In this document: in pieces, positions 16,400-25,081 of the stretch
How positions within the stretch are numbered: the stretch's first letter is position 1
Layout of the letters: the number at the start of each line of letters is the position of its first letter
NCBI GenBank assembly: GCA_021848365.1
Contig: JAJZUS010000001.1
Coordinates: 835,517 to 899,516 of the forward strand
Reading direction: 5' to 3'
From: Actinomycetes bacterium
Lineage (GTDB): Bacteria; Actinomycetota; Acidimicrobiia; Acidimicrobiales; RAAP-2
DNA: 64,000 bases
The notes under the pieces: generated by a model
What the model was told of the DNA's origin: nothing
Databases searched by the model: none
What the model saw: the letters and a program-made list of their open reading frames with translations, nothing else
Position numbers and translations under genes: made by a program

Positions 16400-17530
16400 A
16401 TGACACGAATCGTCGTTCTCGGGAGTGGCTTCGGGGCTCTCGCCACGGTGCGGGCACTGCGTCGGCGATTGCCCGACGCCGAGATCACGGTGATCGCCCC
16501 GAGCGATCACCTGGTCCTCTACCCGGGGCTCGTCGGGGTGGCCGTCGGTGAGCAGCACGCGGGGACGACCCGAGTCAACCTGGGCGAGTTCTTCGACCGC
16601 CAACGGGTGAACTACGTACGAGCCTCCGTCCAGGGACTCGTGCGCTCGGGTCGAACGGTCCTGACCGACGTCGGAGAGATCGAGAATGACGTTCTCGTCA
16701 TCGCGACCGGTGCGGGCAAGATGACGAGCCCGGTAGGGATCGAGCACACCCTGTCAATCTGCTCCTCTCCCGAGACGGCCGAGGAGATCCACCGGCGCGT
16801 TCGTCGGCTCCGCCGCGGCACCATCGCCTGTGGCTTCGGCGGCAATCCCGCCGAGCCTGCGGGGGCCCGTGGGGGACCGGTGCTCGAGTTGCTGCTCAGC
16901 CTCGACGCGGACTTGCGTCGGCGGGGGGTCCGTGATGAGGTCGAGCTGGTCTTCTTCAGCCCCGCGTCGAACCCCGGCGAGCGACTGGGCAGCGCCGCCG
17001 TGCGGCGGGTGATGGGCGTGATGACCCGTCGCGGGATCAGGGCCCACTTCGGTCATCGGCTTCAGGGCTTTGACGAGGGCCGCGTGATCACCGACGGGGG
17101 TGACGTCGTCGCCGATCTCGTCGTCTACGTGCCGGGCCTCACCGGCCCGTCATGGGCCCACTCGTCGGACCTGCCTCTCTCCCCCGGCGGCTTCATCCGG
17201 GCCGATCGTGGTTGTCGCGTCCTCGGGCATCCCGGGGTCTACGTGGTGGGCGACGCGGGCGCCTACGAGGGGGTCGAGGACTGGATGCCCAAGCAGGGAC
17301 ACGCCGCTGAACTGCAGGGGGTGACGGCGGCGGCGAACATCGCCAGTGAGTTGGCGGGTCGGGCGCGACGGCGCGCGTTCCGCCAGGAGCTCGTCTGCGT
17401 CCTCGACGGGATGGACTCGGCGGTCATGGTGTACCGGTCACGTCACGCGTCTCTCGCGATCCCGGGCCGCTGCTGGCGACGGGTGAAGCGGGCCCTCGAG
17501 GCCCGGGAGCGGCGTCGGTACGGGCGCTAG
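16400..17530 (+). CDS. FAD/NAD(P)-dependent pyridine nucleotide-disulfide-type oxidoreductase (SQR/NDH-2-like)
   Basis: A 376-residue flavoprotein with the two-dinucleotide fold of sulfide:quinone reductases and type II NADH dehydrogenases. The N-terminal FAD motif is IVVLGSGFGALATVRAL. HLVLYPGLVGVAVG is the SQR/NDH-2 segment that follows, IENDVLVIATGAG closes the first domain and GVYVVGDAGAYEG is the second FAD contact. Cysteines occur (SICSS, IACGF, DRGCR), but I cannot align them confidently to the SQR catalytic trio. It could therefore be an SQR-like enzyme or another membrane-associated quinone reductase. ATG 16400 has GGAG at 16390-16393; the frame to 16310 is an over-extension into the divergent promoter. 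Confidence 0.75.
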   Translation: MTRIVVLGSGFGALATVRALRRRLPDAEITVIAPSDHLVLYPGLVGVAVGEQHAGTTRVNLGEFFDRQRVNYVRASVQGLVRSGRTVLTDVGEIENDVLVIATGAGKMTSPVGIEHTLSICSSPETAEEIHRRVRRLRRGTIACGFGGNPAEPAGARGGPVLELLLSLDADLRRRGVRDEVELVFFSPASNPGERLGSAAVRRVMGVMTRRGIRAHFGHRLQGFDEGRVITDGGDVVADLVVYVPGLTGPSWAHSSDLPLSPGGFIRADRGCRVLGHPGVYVVGDAGAYEGVEDWMPKQGHAAELQGVTAAANIASELAGRARRRAFRQELVCVLDGMDSAVMVYRSRHASLAIPGRCWRRVKRALEARERRRYGR

Positions 17531-17552
17531 GGCTCGGTCCTTGGCGAGTTGG

Positions 17553-18038
17553 TCAGTGGTTCATCCCGCCCGGGACGACCGGACCCTCGCAGGACCAGGG
17601 GAAGTCGATCCAGCTGTCGGTGACCCTCCAGGAGTAGTCGGGCTTGATGACACTGCGGGACTTCTCGTAGAGGACGGCGGAGCGAACCGAGTTGACCTCG
17701 CCCGCGACGAAGTCGCGCACCAGCTTGAGCGTCTCGCCCGAGTCGGCGACGTCGTCGGCGATGAGCACGTTGAGGCCCGAGAAGTCGACGCGGTTGGGGA
17801 CGGGGGGCAGGACCACCGGTACGGCGAGTCGCTCGTCGACGCCCGTATAGAACTCCACGCTCATCATGAATGCGTTCTTCACGTTCAGCGCGTAGCCGAG
17901 ACCGGCACCGAGAAAGAATCCGCCTCGCGCGATCGAGAGGACGACGTCGGGTCGGTAGTCGTCGTCGGCGATCCTCTGCGCCAGCTCGCGCGTGGCTCGT
18001 CCGAATCCGTCGTAGGTCAAAACTTCGCGCTCATTCAT
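17553..18038 (-). CDS. Purine phosphoribosyltransferase (hypoxanthine/xanthine type)
   Basis: A 161-residue type I phosphoribosyltransferase. The PRPP loop NVLIADDVADSGETLKL is unmistakable, and VLSIARGGFFLGAGLGY is the pyrophosphate-binding loop. WIDFPWSCEGP near the C-terminus resembles small Gpt/Hpt-like enzymes (COG2236) that salvage hypoxanthine, xanthine or guanine. ATG 18038 is chosen: a TACACT hexamer lies 8 bases upstream and there is no Shine-Dalgarno site. Another in-frame ATG about 23 bases further upstream would place that hexamer inside the gene. It stands alone next to the accessory region. The exact base specificity cannot be read. Confidence 0.85.
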   Translation of the reverse strand: MNEREVLTYDGFGRATRELAQRIADDDYRPDVVLSIARGGFFLGAGLGYALNVKNAFMMSVEFYTGVDERLAVPVVLPPVPNRVDFSGLNVLIADDVADSGETLKLVRDFVAGEVNSVRSAVLYEKSRSVIKPDYSWRVTDSWIDFPWSCEGPVVPGGMNH

Positions 18039-18246
18039 CAGCGTCGAGTGTAGGAAATCCATCGGCGGGTCGGTTGCCGTGATTCGATGCCGCGACTGTG
18101 GAGGACGCGGCACCGGTCGGGTGATCCAGTTGTCGGGGAGTGGGCCGAATAAATGTGGATAGGAGGCGGACGCGTACGTTGGAGGCCAAGCCGGCCGGTC
18201 GAGAGGAGTCCCGTCCAAGTCGTAGGCACTTTCTAGAGTCATCCGA

Positions 18247-18561
18247 ATGGAGGCTCTTCAAGTGTGGGACGTGACGGTGGTCTGCCGGGTCGAAGGGGTC
18301 ACCGATGTGGACGACTTCCCTCACTTTCTGTTATCGGCTCTGCACGAGGTTGGCGCGCCGCCCGTGATCCAGATGAATGCGCCTACCGTGGCGCACTCGA
18401 CGTCCGTCGTCTTGCGAATCAATGCTGCGTCATGGAGCGACGCGGAGGGCGACGCCCGCTCATTCGTCCTCTCCGCAGTTAGGAGTGTGGCTCGACGACT
18501 GTTGGGTGACGTCGCGTTCGGTTGGTCGATTCGCGCGGATGCGATTGCCGCGAAGGTGTGA
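18247..18561 (+). CDS. Hypothetical protein
   Basis: A 104-residue soluble protein with no domain I recognise. It reads as alternating beta strands and helices (WDVTVVCRVEGV, SFVLSAVRSVARRLLG). Third positions are less G/C-rich than in flanking genes. A TAGAGT hexamer ends 7 bases before the ATG, the same leaderless arrangement seen at many certain genes in this window, which supports it being real. It lies at the left edge of the accessory patch, upstream of the hicBA remnants. Confidence 0.5.
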   Translation: MEALQVWDVTVVCRVEGVTDVDDFPHFLLSALHEVGAPPVIQMNAPTVAHSTSVVLRINAASWSDAEGDARSFVLSAVRSVARRLLGDVAFGWSIRADAIAAKV

Positions 18562-18670
18562 GTCGAGGACTTCCGCAAGGCACTGGACGGAGAGGGTGGG
18601 GAACGAGCGCCGGATGCTGGCCGTTCACGCTCCGTCCTATCCGGCACGTCGCTCACGTACTCGAACCGAA

Positions 18671-18892
18671 TTAGAACAGGTCGATGAACACGCCGGGCGT
18701 GAGATCGGCTTGACGGAGGATCCCCGCGAGCGTTCCGCGCGCCGATTCCCTGTGATTAGGAACAATGACGACTCGTCCTTCGCGTTCACGGGGCTTCACG
18801 TGACTGCCTTGCTGGCCCACGGTGCTGAAACCCAGCCTCACGAGCGCTCGAATGGCGTCCTACTCCGACACGGTCGGGAGGGTGGGACTCAC
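18671..18892 (-). pseudogene. hicA: HicA toxin (YcfA family) with nonsense TAG
   Basis: A reading from the GTG at 18892, overlapping the hicB stop as GTGA, gives PTLPTVSE, then a TAG at 18862-18860, then an intact HicA body. That body has DAIRALVRLGFSTVGQQGSH, VIVPNHRESARGTLAGILRQ, ending FIDLF and TAA at 18671. The catalytic His in QQGSHVK is kept. HicA is an mRNA interferase of the double-stranded RNA-binding fold. The stop removes the first alpha-helix start, so the toxin is probably dead unless translation restarts at the in-frame GTG soon after. Size (73 sense codons plus the TAG) fits the family. Confidence 0.7.
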
Positions 18893-19089
18893 GCCGAGAG
18901 GAGAACGGTGGTGATGATCGGGGGCTCGAGCGAATCCGGGAGGACCTCGCCCTCGAAGTCGAGGCCCAAAGCGTCGCGGAGCTTCTCGACGGCACCGTCC
19001 ACCGTCTCGCCCTGGCTCACTTCGTTGACGTCGAGACACCGGGCGACGTACCACGGAGCCTCGTGGGTCACGGCAACGGTGAACTTCAC
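18889..19089 (-). CDS. hicB: HicB-like antitoxin
   Basis: A 66-residue protein from the GTG at 19089. KFTVAVTHEAPWYVARCLDV, then SQGETVDGAVEKLRDALGL, is the HicB partial RNase H-like fold that neutralises HicA. It lacks the C-terminal ribbon-helix-helix DNA-binding domain of longer HicB proteins, so autoregulation by it is doubtful. It precedes hicA with a 4-base overlap, the antitoxin-first order seen in part of this family. With hicA interrupted, hicB may be an orphan antitoxin. Confidence 0.75.
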   Translation of the reverse strand: MKFTVAVTHEAPWYVARCLDVNEVSQGETVDGAVEKLRDALGLDFEGEVLPDSLEPPIITTVLLSA

Positions 19090-19134
19090 GGCCCAATCGT
19101 GCCAATGGCCTGTTGCACCAGGCCCGGGTCTTGG

Positions 19135-19160
19135 GTGGACCTTGGGTCACACAATAAGAA
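19135..19160 (+). repeat. Left copy of 26-bp imperfect direct repeat
   Basis: This 26-base segment begins GTGGACC and ends with ACAATAAGA plus one base. It matches 20236-20261 at 22 of 26 positions in the same orientation. The two copies bracket the XRE-nucleotidyltransferase pair, as expected for cassette ends or a duplicated insertion target. Confidence 0.6.
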
Positions 19161-19318
19161 CCGGCGGCCAACGTGCCCAGCACTGCTACCTGTGAGCACT
19201 CGGGCCACGACGTTCAGCGCCGCTGACGTCATCGTCCACTCAAGGAACCCGAGGGGCGACCGTTGGGCTTCAAATGGGAGTCCTGCACCTCCATGCTATC
19301 ACTAGAACAGATATGTAC

Positions 19319-19324
19319 TATACT
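19319..19324 (+). promoter_or_regulatory. Leaderless promoter -10 (TATACT)
   Basis: A consensus-like TATACT ends 6 bases before the GTG at 19331, with a TG three bases before it (TGTACTATACT). No ribosome-binding site is present, which argues for the 19331 start over the longer frames from 19274 or 19313. Confidence 0.55.
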
Positions 19325-19330
19325 GAGTCC

Positions 19331-19654
19331 GTGGTGAGTGGAGACCTGATCAAAGAGGCTCGTTTGCGGGCTGGTCTGACCCAATGCGAATTAGGCGCAC
19401 GACTCGGCAAATCTCAGTCAGCGATTGCCCGCTGGGAGCGCGACGATGTATCGCCTAGTCTCGAGACTGTACGCAAGGTGGTGCGCGCGTGTGGTTTTGA
19501 CCTCACGTTCTTCATGTCCAATTTCGACGACTCGAACGTGACGATTATCGACCAGAACCTTCGAATGACACCGGCTCAGCGTTTCGCCGATCTCATGGCG
19601 CGAATAGAGTTCCACGATCGCCGTGCGCAGCGCAATTCGAGCCGCCGTGGTTGA
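19331..19654 (+). CDS. XRE-family helix-turn-helix protein, probable antitoxin
   Basis: A 107-residue DNA-binding protein with an XRE/Cro domain at residues ~5-60: DLIKEARLRAGLTQCELGAR, then KSQSAIARWERDDVSPSLET. The rest is a short helical tail ending in a basic segment. The start is set by TATACT six bases upstream. Its stop lies inside the start of the nucleotidyltransferase gene, the coupling expected of toxin-antitoxin pairs of the AbiE/MNT kind, in which the HTH partner autoregulates and neutralises. Base use is visibly more A/T-rich than in core genes, suggesting horizontal origin. Confidence 0.75.
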   Translation: MVSGDLIKEARLRAGLTQCELGARLGKSQSAIARWERDDVSPSLETVRKVVRACGFDLTFFMSNFDDSNVTIIDQNLRMTPAQRFADLMARIEFHDRRAQRNSSRRG

Positions 19655-20180
19655 ATTGGTCCCCTATCGCCCGGACGAAATGCTCGAAGTACTCGAACGA
19701 CACAACGTTCTCTACATCGTCATCGGCGGACTCGCTGCCGAGTTGCGCGGATCTCCCTACGTCACTCGAGATGTGGATGTTACGCCCGCGCGCACCCGAG
19801 AGAACTTCACCAGACTTGCAGCTGCCCTGAGAGAGCTCGAGGCCAAACTTCGCGTTCCAGACATGGTTGAGCCGCTAGCGATACCCCTCGATGAGCGAAC
19901 TTTTGGGCAAGGAACCACGTGGACCTTCGTGACGAAGCACGGTTATCTGGACATCGCACTCCTTCCTGACGGCACTCGAGGGTACGACGACTTAAAACGG
20001 TCAGCCACCCACGAGCAGATAACCGACAGTGTGACAATTATGGTTGCAGCGCTGGCCGACGTTATTCGTTCCAAAGAAGCAGCTGGTCGCGAAAAAGATC
20101 GTGCCGTTCTCCCAATACTCCGCCAGGTCCTCGAACGCTCGCGCCTGAAGGACCGAGACGATTACGGCATGGAGCTCTGA
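19623..20180 (+). CDS. Nucleotidyltransferase (AbiEii/DUF6036-like), probable toxin
   Basis: A 185-residue protein with the minimal nucleotidyltransferase core. The GG of IVIGGLAAELRG is followed by the metal-binding DxD in RDVDVTP, and a third acidic strand is seen in YLDIALL. The family includes type IV AbiEii toxins and MNT-type antitoxins that transfer nucleotides to tRNA or protein. A preceding overlapping XRE gene supports a toxin-antitoxin or phage-defence role (inference). The GTG at 19623 overlaps the XRE gene by 32 bases; GTG 19647 would overlap by 8, and neither has a clear ribosome-binding site. A helical C-terminus (ADVIRSKEAAGREKDR) is typical. Confidence 0.7.
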   Translation: MRSAIRAAVVELVPYRPDEMLEVLERHNVLYIVIGGLAAELRGSPYVTRDVDVTPARTRENFTRLAAALRELEAKLRVPDMVEPLAIPLDERTFGQGTTWTFVTKHGYLDIALLPDGTRGYDDLKRSATHEQITDSVTIMVAALADVIRSKEAAGREKDRAVLPILRQVLERSRLKDRDDYGMEL

Positions 20181-20235
20181 TTGGCAGCGCGTTTCAAATA
20201 CACAAAGGGTGAGTGGCAAACATCGTGGTCATCAA

Positions 20236-20261
20236 GTGGACCATGAGTCATACAATAAGAT
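20236..20261 (+). repeat. Right copy of 26-bp imperfect direct repeat
   Basis: Same orientation as 19135-19160, 22 of 26 bases identical (differences at repeat positions 8, 11, 16 and 26). It lies 55 bases after the nucleotidyltransferase stop. Confidence 0.6.
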
Positions 20262-20328
20262 GATTCGGCCTGGGTTTCCCGGAGGCTCTGACCTGTCCCA
20301 GGTTACTTTTCCACCTTGGCTCTTGAAT

Positions 20329-20455
20329 TCAGGCGGTCTGGTTCGTCAGCGACAGCTCGCACTCGACCGGTGAGACGTAGTCGAGCGACGAGTGGCGCCG
20401 CTGGCGATTGTAGAAGACCTCGATACAGTCGAAGACGGCGTTGGTGAACTCGAGT
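20329..20455 (-). mobile_element. IS3-family transposase (OrfB) C-terminal remnant
   Basis: The reverse strand encodes FTNAVFDCIEVFYNRQRRHS and SLDYVSPVECE, the conserved C-terminus of IS3-family integrase-type transposases (rve/DDE). It ends at a natural TGA at 20331-20329. The frame is lost upstream with a stop just past 20455, so only about 40 codons survive. A TGACCTGTCCCAGGTTA stretch at 20289-20305 may be the matching IS terminal repeat; the partner end was not found. Confidence 0.75.
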
Positions 20456-20489
20456 CAAGTCTTCCAGCGCTGGGGTAGACCCAATTCCA

Positions 20490-20850
20490 AGCCGTCACCA
20501 ATGAACTCGCCAAGGTCGACGCCAGTGTTGACCGCTACGGGTCTTCGAGTCGGGTCCGAGGCGCTCTGCGGTGAACGAGTGAAGGAATTCGCCACTCGTG
20601 CCACTGTGTTTCGGGGCCGTCGCGAAGAGTTGAACGCAGAGATGGAGCACGCCGACATCTCGTGTGTGCCGCCCGAGGAACTCGCGACACTGCGAGACCG
20701 AGTGAACGAGGCCATCGTCGAGGGCTCACCAGCCGTGGTTCAATCGCTCTTGCAAGCCCTCATCCACGAAATTCGTGTTGATGTAGCCGCCACGCCATCC
20801 AGCCCGTCTTTCGCGAGCCTTTGGCGGGCGATGCGGTTCGCGCACCGTCC
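20490..20850 (+). pseudogene. Serine site-specific recombinase C-terminal remnant, frame-broken
   Basis: Three frames together spell the C-terminal part of a large serine recombinase. Frame one (about 20497-20538) gives TNELAKVDASVDRY, frame two gives VFESG, and frame three gives EALCGERVKEFATRATVFRG followed by a coiled-coil and LLQALIHEIRVD. The expected DRYF-AFE-G-ERV order is kept, so two small indels broke the gene. It abuts the 3' end of a tRNA-Ala gene, the classical position of an island integrase next to its attachment site. Confidence 0.6.
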
Positions 20851-20857
20851 CGGTCGG

Positions 20858-20930
<73 letters not shown>

Positions 20931-20993
20931 GAGGGTCCATAGATACTAGCAGGGTCGACCTAGATGCTCACCGGAGGTCGCGGGACGCTCCGA

Positions 20994-22211
20994 TCAGTAG
21001 CGGGTGCGACGTCCCGCAACGATGCCCCGGCGTAGGTCATCGGCCGCCATGAGGGCGAGAGCGAGCTCGGCGACGTCACCATCGTCGGGACAGCACGAAC
21101 TCAATCGGTAGAGCAGTTCGGGATTCCTCGAACGGGTGACCGCGTTGCGGATGGCGACGTCGATCTGGTGGCGCGCCGAGGTGATCTCGGGGCTCTCGGA
21201 GCTCGGCAACAGTGATCCTCGGTAGAGGTCGATGGCGGCCCGGAGATCACCGCTCGCGAGGGAGCGCAACACGCGAACGTGATCGGCGTCGACTCGCCCC
21301 GTGAGCCGGTACGGCCGCGACGCGATGGCGCCACCGATGAGGTGGCGCAGGTGCGACAGCTCGGACTTCACCGTCGTGGCGCTGACGGGTTGGTCACCGT
21401 AGACGAGAGCCGTCAGCTCGTCCAGCGACAGGCCCTCGTCGTGCATGGCGAGGATCGCGAGGAGCTCCACTTGCCGAGGGCTCACGCGTACCGTCGTCCC
21501 TCCAGCCTTCACCGTCGACGAACCGAGCAGGCGCAGCACGAGCTCCCCACGGGCGTCGGGCGGCGCGCTGGCGATCGGAGCGACCGGATCACGAGCCAGT
21601 TCGTACTCGACGTTGCGCGCGAGCGCTCGGACCATGGTCAGCAGCGAGGGATTGAACTTGCTCCACAGGGAGGAGATGTCGATGACCCCGAGTGAGTGGC
21701 CGTCCTGCGGATCGATGATCGGGGCCGAGTAGCAGACCCAGTCGTGGACCATCGGGGCGTAGTGCTCGGCGGAGAAGACGGTCGACGGACGGCCGAGTTC
21801 GTGGGCCAGCGCGAGCGCGTTGGTCCCGACGGACTCCTCGCTCCAGCATCCCCCGAGGCAGAAGTTGACGGTGTCGGCGTGCCGGCGCATGCGTCGGCCC
21901 CCGGCGAGCCACGTGATGGTCACGGTCTCGTCGGTCAGTGCCGCGACGAGGTCGCCGTCGGCCGAGAGGTCGCGAAGGTCGTCCAGTATGACGCGACTCG
22001 CTCGGCCCAGTCGAGAGTCGACGAACGTCGCCGCCGCGGTCGCGGGCTCGACCATGGGCGCGAGCGCGAGGTCTACCGGAACCGAGTGGGCCGATCGCTG
22101 CCAGGACGCGAATACCTCTGGTGGCGCCGCGCTCGTGGAGCTCCCGGATTCCACCGCGTAATGCCACAGCGCCTCGGCGTCGTCGCGACGCTCCTTCAGC
22201 TGGCGATTCAC
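20994..22211 (-). CDS. GAF-domain regulator with SARP/OmpR-type winged-helix C-terminus
   Basis: A 405-residue transcriptional regulator, divergent from an aldehyde dehydrogenase. The N-terminal half resembles the GAF sensor of AcoR-type activators ([12 protein letters not shown], then [59 protein letters not shown]). Instead of an AAA+ sigma-54 domain, the C-terminus has a winged helix ([49 protein letters not shown]) followed by a BTAD-like helical region. It presumably senses an aldehyde or alcohol and activates the dehydrogenase, by inference from context. GTG 22211 has GGAGGGGG five bases upstream; the frame to 22844 is over-extended into the divergent gene. Confidence 0.8.
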   Translation of the reverse strand: MNRQLKERRDDAEALWHYAVESGSSTSAAPPEVFASWQRSAHSVPVDLALAPMVEPATAAATFVDSRLGRASRVILDDLRDLSADGDLVAALTDETVTITWLAGGRRMRRHADTVNFCLGGCWSEESVGTNALALAHELGRPSTVFSAEHYAPMVHDWVCYSAPIIDPQDGHSLGVIDISSLWSKFNPSLLTMVRALARNVEYELARDPVAPIASAPPDARGELVLRLLGSSTVKAGGTTVRVSPRQVELLAILAMHDEGLSLDELTALVYGDQPVSATTVKSELSHLRHLIGGAIASRPYRLTGRVDADHVRVLRSLASGDLRAAIDLYRGSLLPSSESPEITSARHQIDVAIRNAVTRSRNPELLYRLSSCCPDDGDVAELALALMAADDLRRGIVAGRRTRY

Positions 22212-22329
22212 GTCCCCCTCCAGAACTTCGGCGACGAAGCCCGTCTCGCGGAACCCTACCCCGGTCGCGGTGGCGTTGCTAGGTCGTCGACGCCAACCTT
22301 TTTCCAACCGACGCGCTCCTACCATGCGC

Positions 22330-22350
22330 CCGTTGCGAGACGCGCAACGG
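22330..22350. promoter_or_regulatory. Perfect 8-bp inverted repeat before the aldehyde dehydrogenase gene
   Basis: CCGTTGCG-AGACG-CGCAACGG, arms 22330-22337 and 22343-22350. It lies 38 bases before the ATG and just after a TACCAT hexamer at about 22319. A candidate operator for the divergent GAF regulator, or a leader hairpin. Confidence 0.5.
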
Positions 22351-22388
22351 AGTTTCGGCGCACGCGCCAGCAAGGAAAGAGGGGGATC

Positions 22389-23906
<1,518 letters not shown>

Positions 23907-23908
23907 CC

Positions 23909-24298
23909 ATGAGCGAACTTCGTCGCGTCGACATCACCGACGAGGCGGCGGCACTCGTCGCCCGACTGGTGGAGCAGCACGGACCATTGCTGTTCCACCA
24001 GTCGGGCGGTTGCTGTGACGGTTCGAGCCCCATGTGTTACCCGAGGGGGGAATTTCGCATCGGCCAGCGCGACGTCTACCTCGGCGAGGTCGCCGGCACA
24101 CCCTTCTACATGGGTGCCGACCAATTCGAATACTGGTCCCACACCCACCTGCTCGTCGACGTCGTGGCGGGTCGAGGTGGGGGCTTCTCGCTCGAGGCTC
24201 CCGAGGGGGTGCGTTTCCTCATCCGCTCGACGGTCTTCACCGACGAGGAGATGGCCGCGCTCGGGTCCGTCGAGGTCGGCGACCACCACAGCGCCTAG
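23909..24298 (+). CDS. DUF779 protein (aldehyde dehydrogenase-associated)
   Basis: A 129-residue protein opening with VDITDEAAALVARLVEQHGP. It has the Cys-rich HQSGGCCDGSSPMCY typical of DUF779, followed by YLGEVAGTPFYM and a conserved TH-LLVDVVAGRGGGFSLE segment. The family is almost always encoded directly after acetaldehyde-type dehydrogenases, as here (2-base gap). The clustered cysteines suggest metal binding or redox support of the enzyme, but its role is not established. Confidence 0.88.
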   Translation: MSELRRVDITDEAAALVARLVEQHGPLLFHQSGGCCDGSSPMCYPRGEFRIGQRDVYLGEVAGTPFYMGADQFEYWSHTHLLVDVVAGRGGGFSLEAPEGVRFLIRSTVFTDEEMAALGSVEVGDHHSA

Positions 24299-24329
24299 TT
24301 GTAGTTCCCAGGTCCCTCGTGGCCGTCGG

Positions 24330-25043
24330 CTACGAGGGAGTCGCCGATCCGAGAATGGCGTCGGCGCAGGCTCGGGGCACCGAGAACTGCGGGGAGTGGG
24401 CACTCGCCAGGTCGACGACCTCGTCACATCGTGCGGCGAGCAGGGTCTGCACCGCGGGGTCGATGGCGTGGTCGTCGCGGCACCGGACGTAGCGCCGAAG
24501 GACGGCGGGATTGGCCGCCGTGCGCGGTGAGCGGAAGCTCGCCAGCGACTGTGGACGTAGTCGAGCCGTGACCCAACCCGTCGCATCGGCGTCGCAGTCG
24601 CCCATGAGCGCCTCGCCGGCTCGAGCGGGATCGAGCCGAATGAGCCCGTCGTCGACCGACATCGCCTCGTCGAGCAAGGTCCGCACCTTCACCACGCGAG
24701 CGGCGTCGCTCGGACTCTCGCCGGTCTCCGGAACGAGGGCGGCGAGGAAGACGAGGGCCGCCAATCGGGGGATGCGTGCGGCGGCCTCCGCGATGACCGC
24801 CCCCCCGTAGCTATGGCCGACCAGGATGACCCGACCGGTGGGTTCGGCGGCCGACACGGCCCCGAGTACGGCCGCGGCGTCATCCTCGAGGGTGATCTCG
24901 GGATCGCCTGATGTGCTCGGCAGGTCGGGGGCAATCCACCGCACACCGCGGGCGTCGAGCTCGGGGGCGAGGTCGCGCCAGGTCCACGCGCCGCAGAAGG
25001 CTCCGTGGACGAGGACGACCGTGGAGTCGGGGGGCGTCGTCAC
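24330..25043 (-). CDS. Alpha/beta hydrolase (esterase/salicylate esterase-like)
   Basis: A 237-residue soluble hydrolase. VVLVHGAFCGAWTWRDLAPE is the oxyanion-hole region of the methylesterase/EstC-like group, GHSYGG holds the nucleophile Ser, and CDADA and the C-terminal AHSPQFS provide candidate Asp and His. Members hydrolyse small esters; no substrate can be assigned. GTG 25043 has TAGCCT 6 bases upstream, a leaderless pattern. It is divergent from leuS, the two -10 hexamers being only 14 bases apart. Confidence 0.85.
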   Translation of the reverse strand: MTTPPDSTVVLVHGAFCGAWTWRDLAPELDARGVRWIAPDLPSTSGDPEITLEDDAAAVLGAVSAAEPTGRVILVGHSYGGAVIAEAAARIPRLAALVFLAALVPETGESPSDAARVVKVRTLLDEAMSVDDGLIRLDPARAGEALMGDCDADATGWVTARLRPQSLASFRSPRTAANPAVLRRYVRCRDDHAIDPAVQTLLAARCDEVVDLASAHSPQFSVPRACADAILGSATPS

Positions 25044-25069
25044 ACCTCGAGGCTAGGTCCTGCCGTTCG

Positions 25070-25075
25070 TAGAAT
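25070..25075 (+). promoter_or_regulatory. leuS leaderless promoter -10 (TAGAAT)
   Basis: TAGAAT ends 6 bases before the leuS ATG (25082). The mirror-image TAGCCT (25055-25050, minus strand) serves the divergent hydrolase. There is no room for a T-box leader. Confidence 0.5.
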
Positions 25076-25081
25076 GTCGGG

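Noticed and set aside
14941-16488. 515-residue minus-strand open frame
   Set aside because: Arg/Pro/Gly-rich shadow in another frame of the secreted Asp-box gene; it has no signal peptide or domain.
13383-18862. TAG reassigned to a sense codon
   Set aside because: Two apparent TAG interruptions exist, but many intact genes here end at TAG with the frame closing at the family's normal C-terminus (folP2-like predecessor, holA, rpsT, CFA methyltransferase), so recoding is not supported.
18562-19330. Inverted or direct copy of the tRNA-Ala 3' end as the left island boundary
   Set aside because: Scanned by eye for GGATTCGAACC-like sequence left of 20.8 kb; only weak matches such as the one near 18658 were seen.
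19135-20261. 26-bp direct repeats as a CRISPR array
   Set aside because: Only two copies, about 1.1 kb apart with genes between them, and no regular spacers; no CRISPR array seen anywhere in the window.
25044-25081. T-box leader before leuS
   Set aside because: Only 38 bases separate the divergent hydrolase start from the leuS start, and a -10 lies 6 bases from the ATG, leaving no room for a leader.
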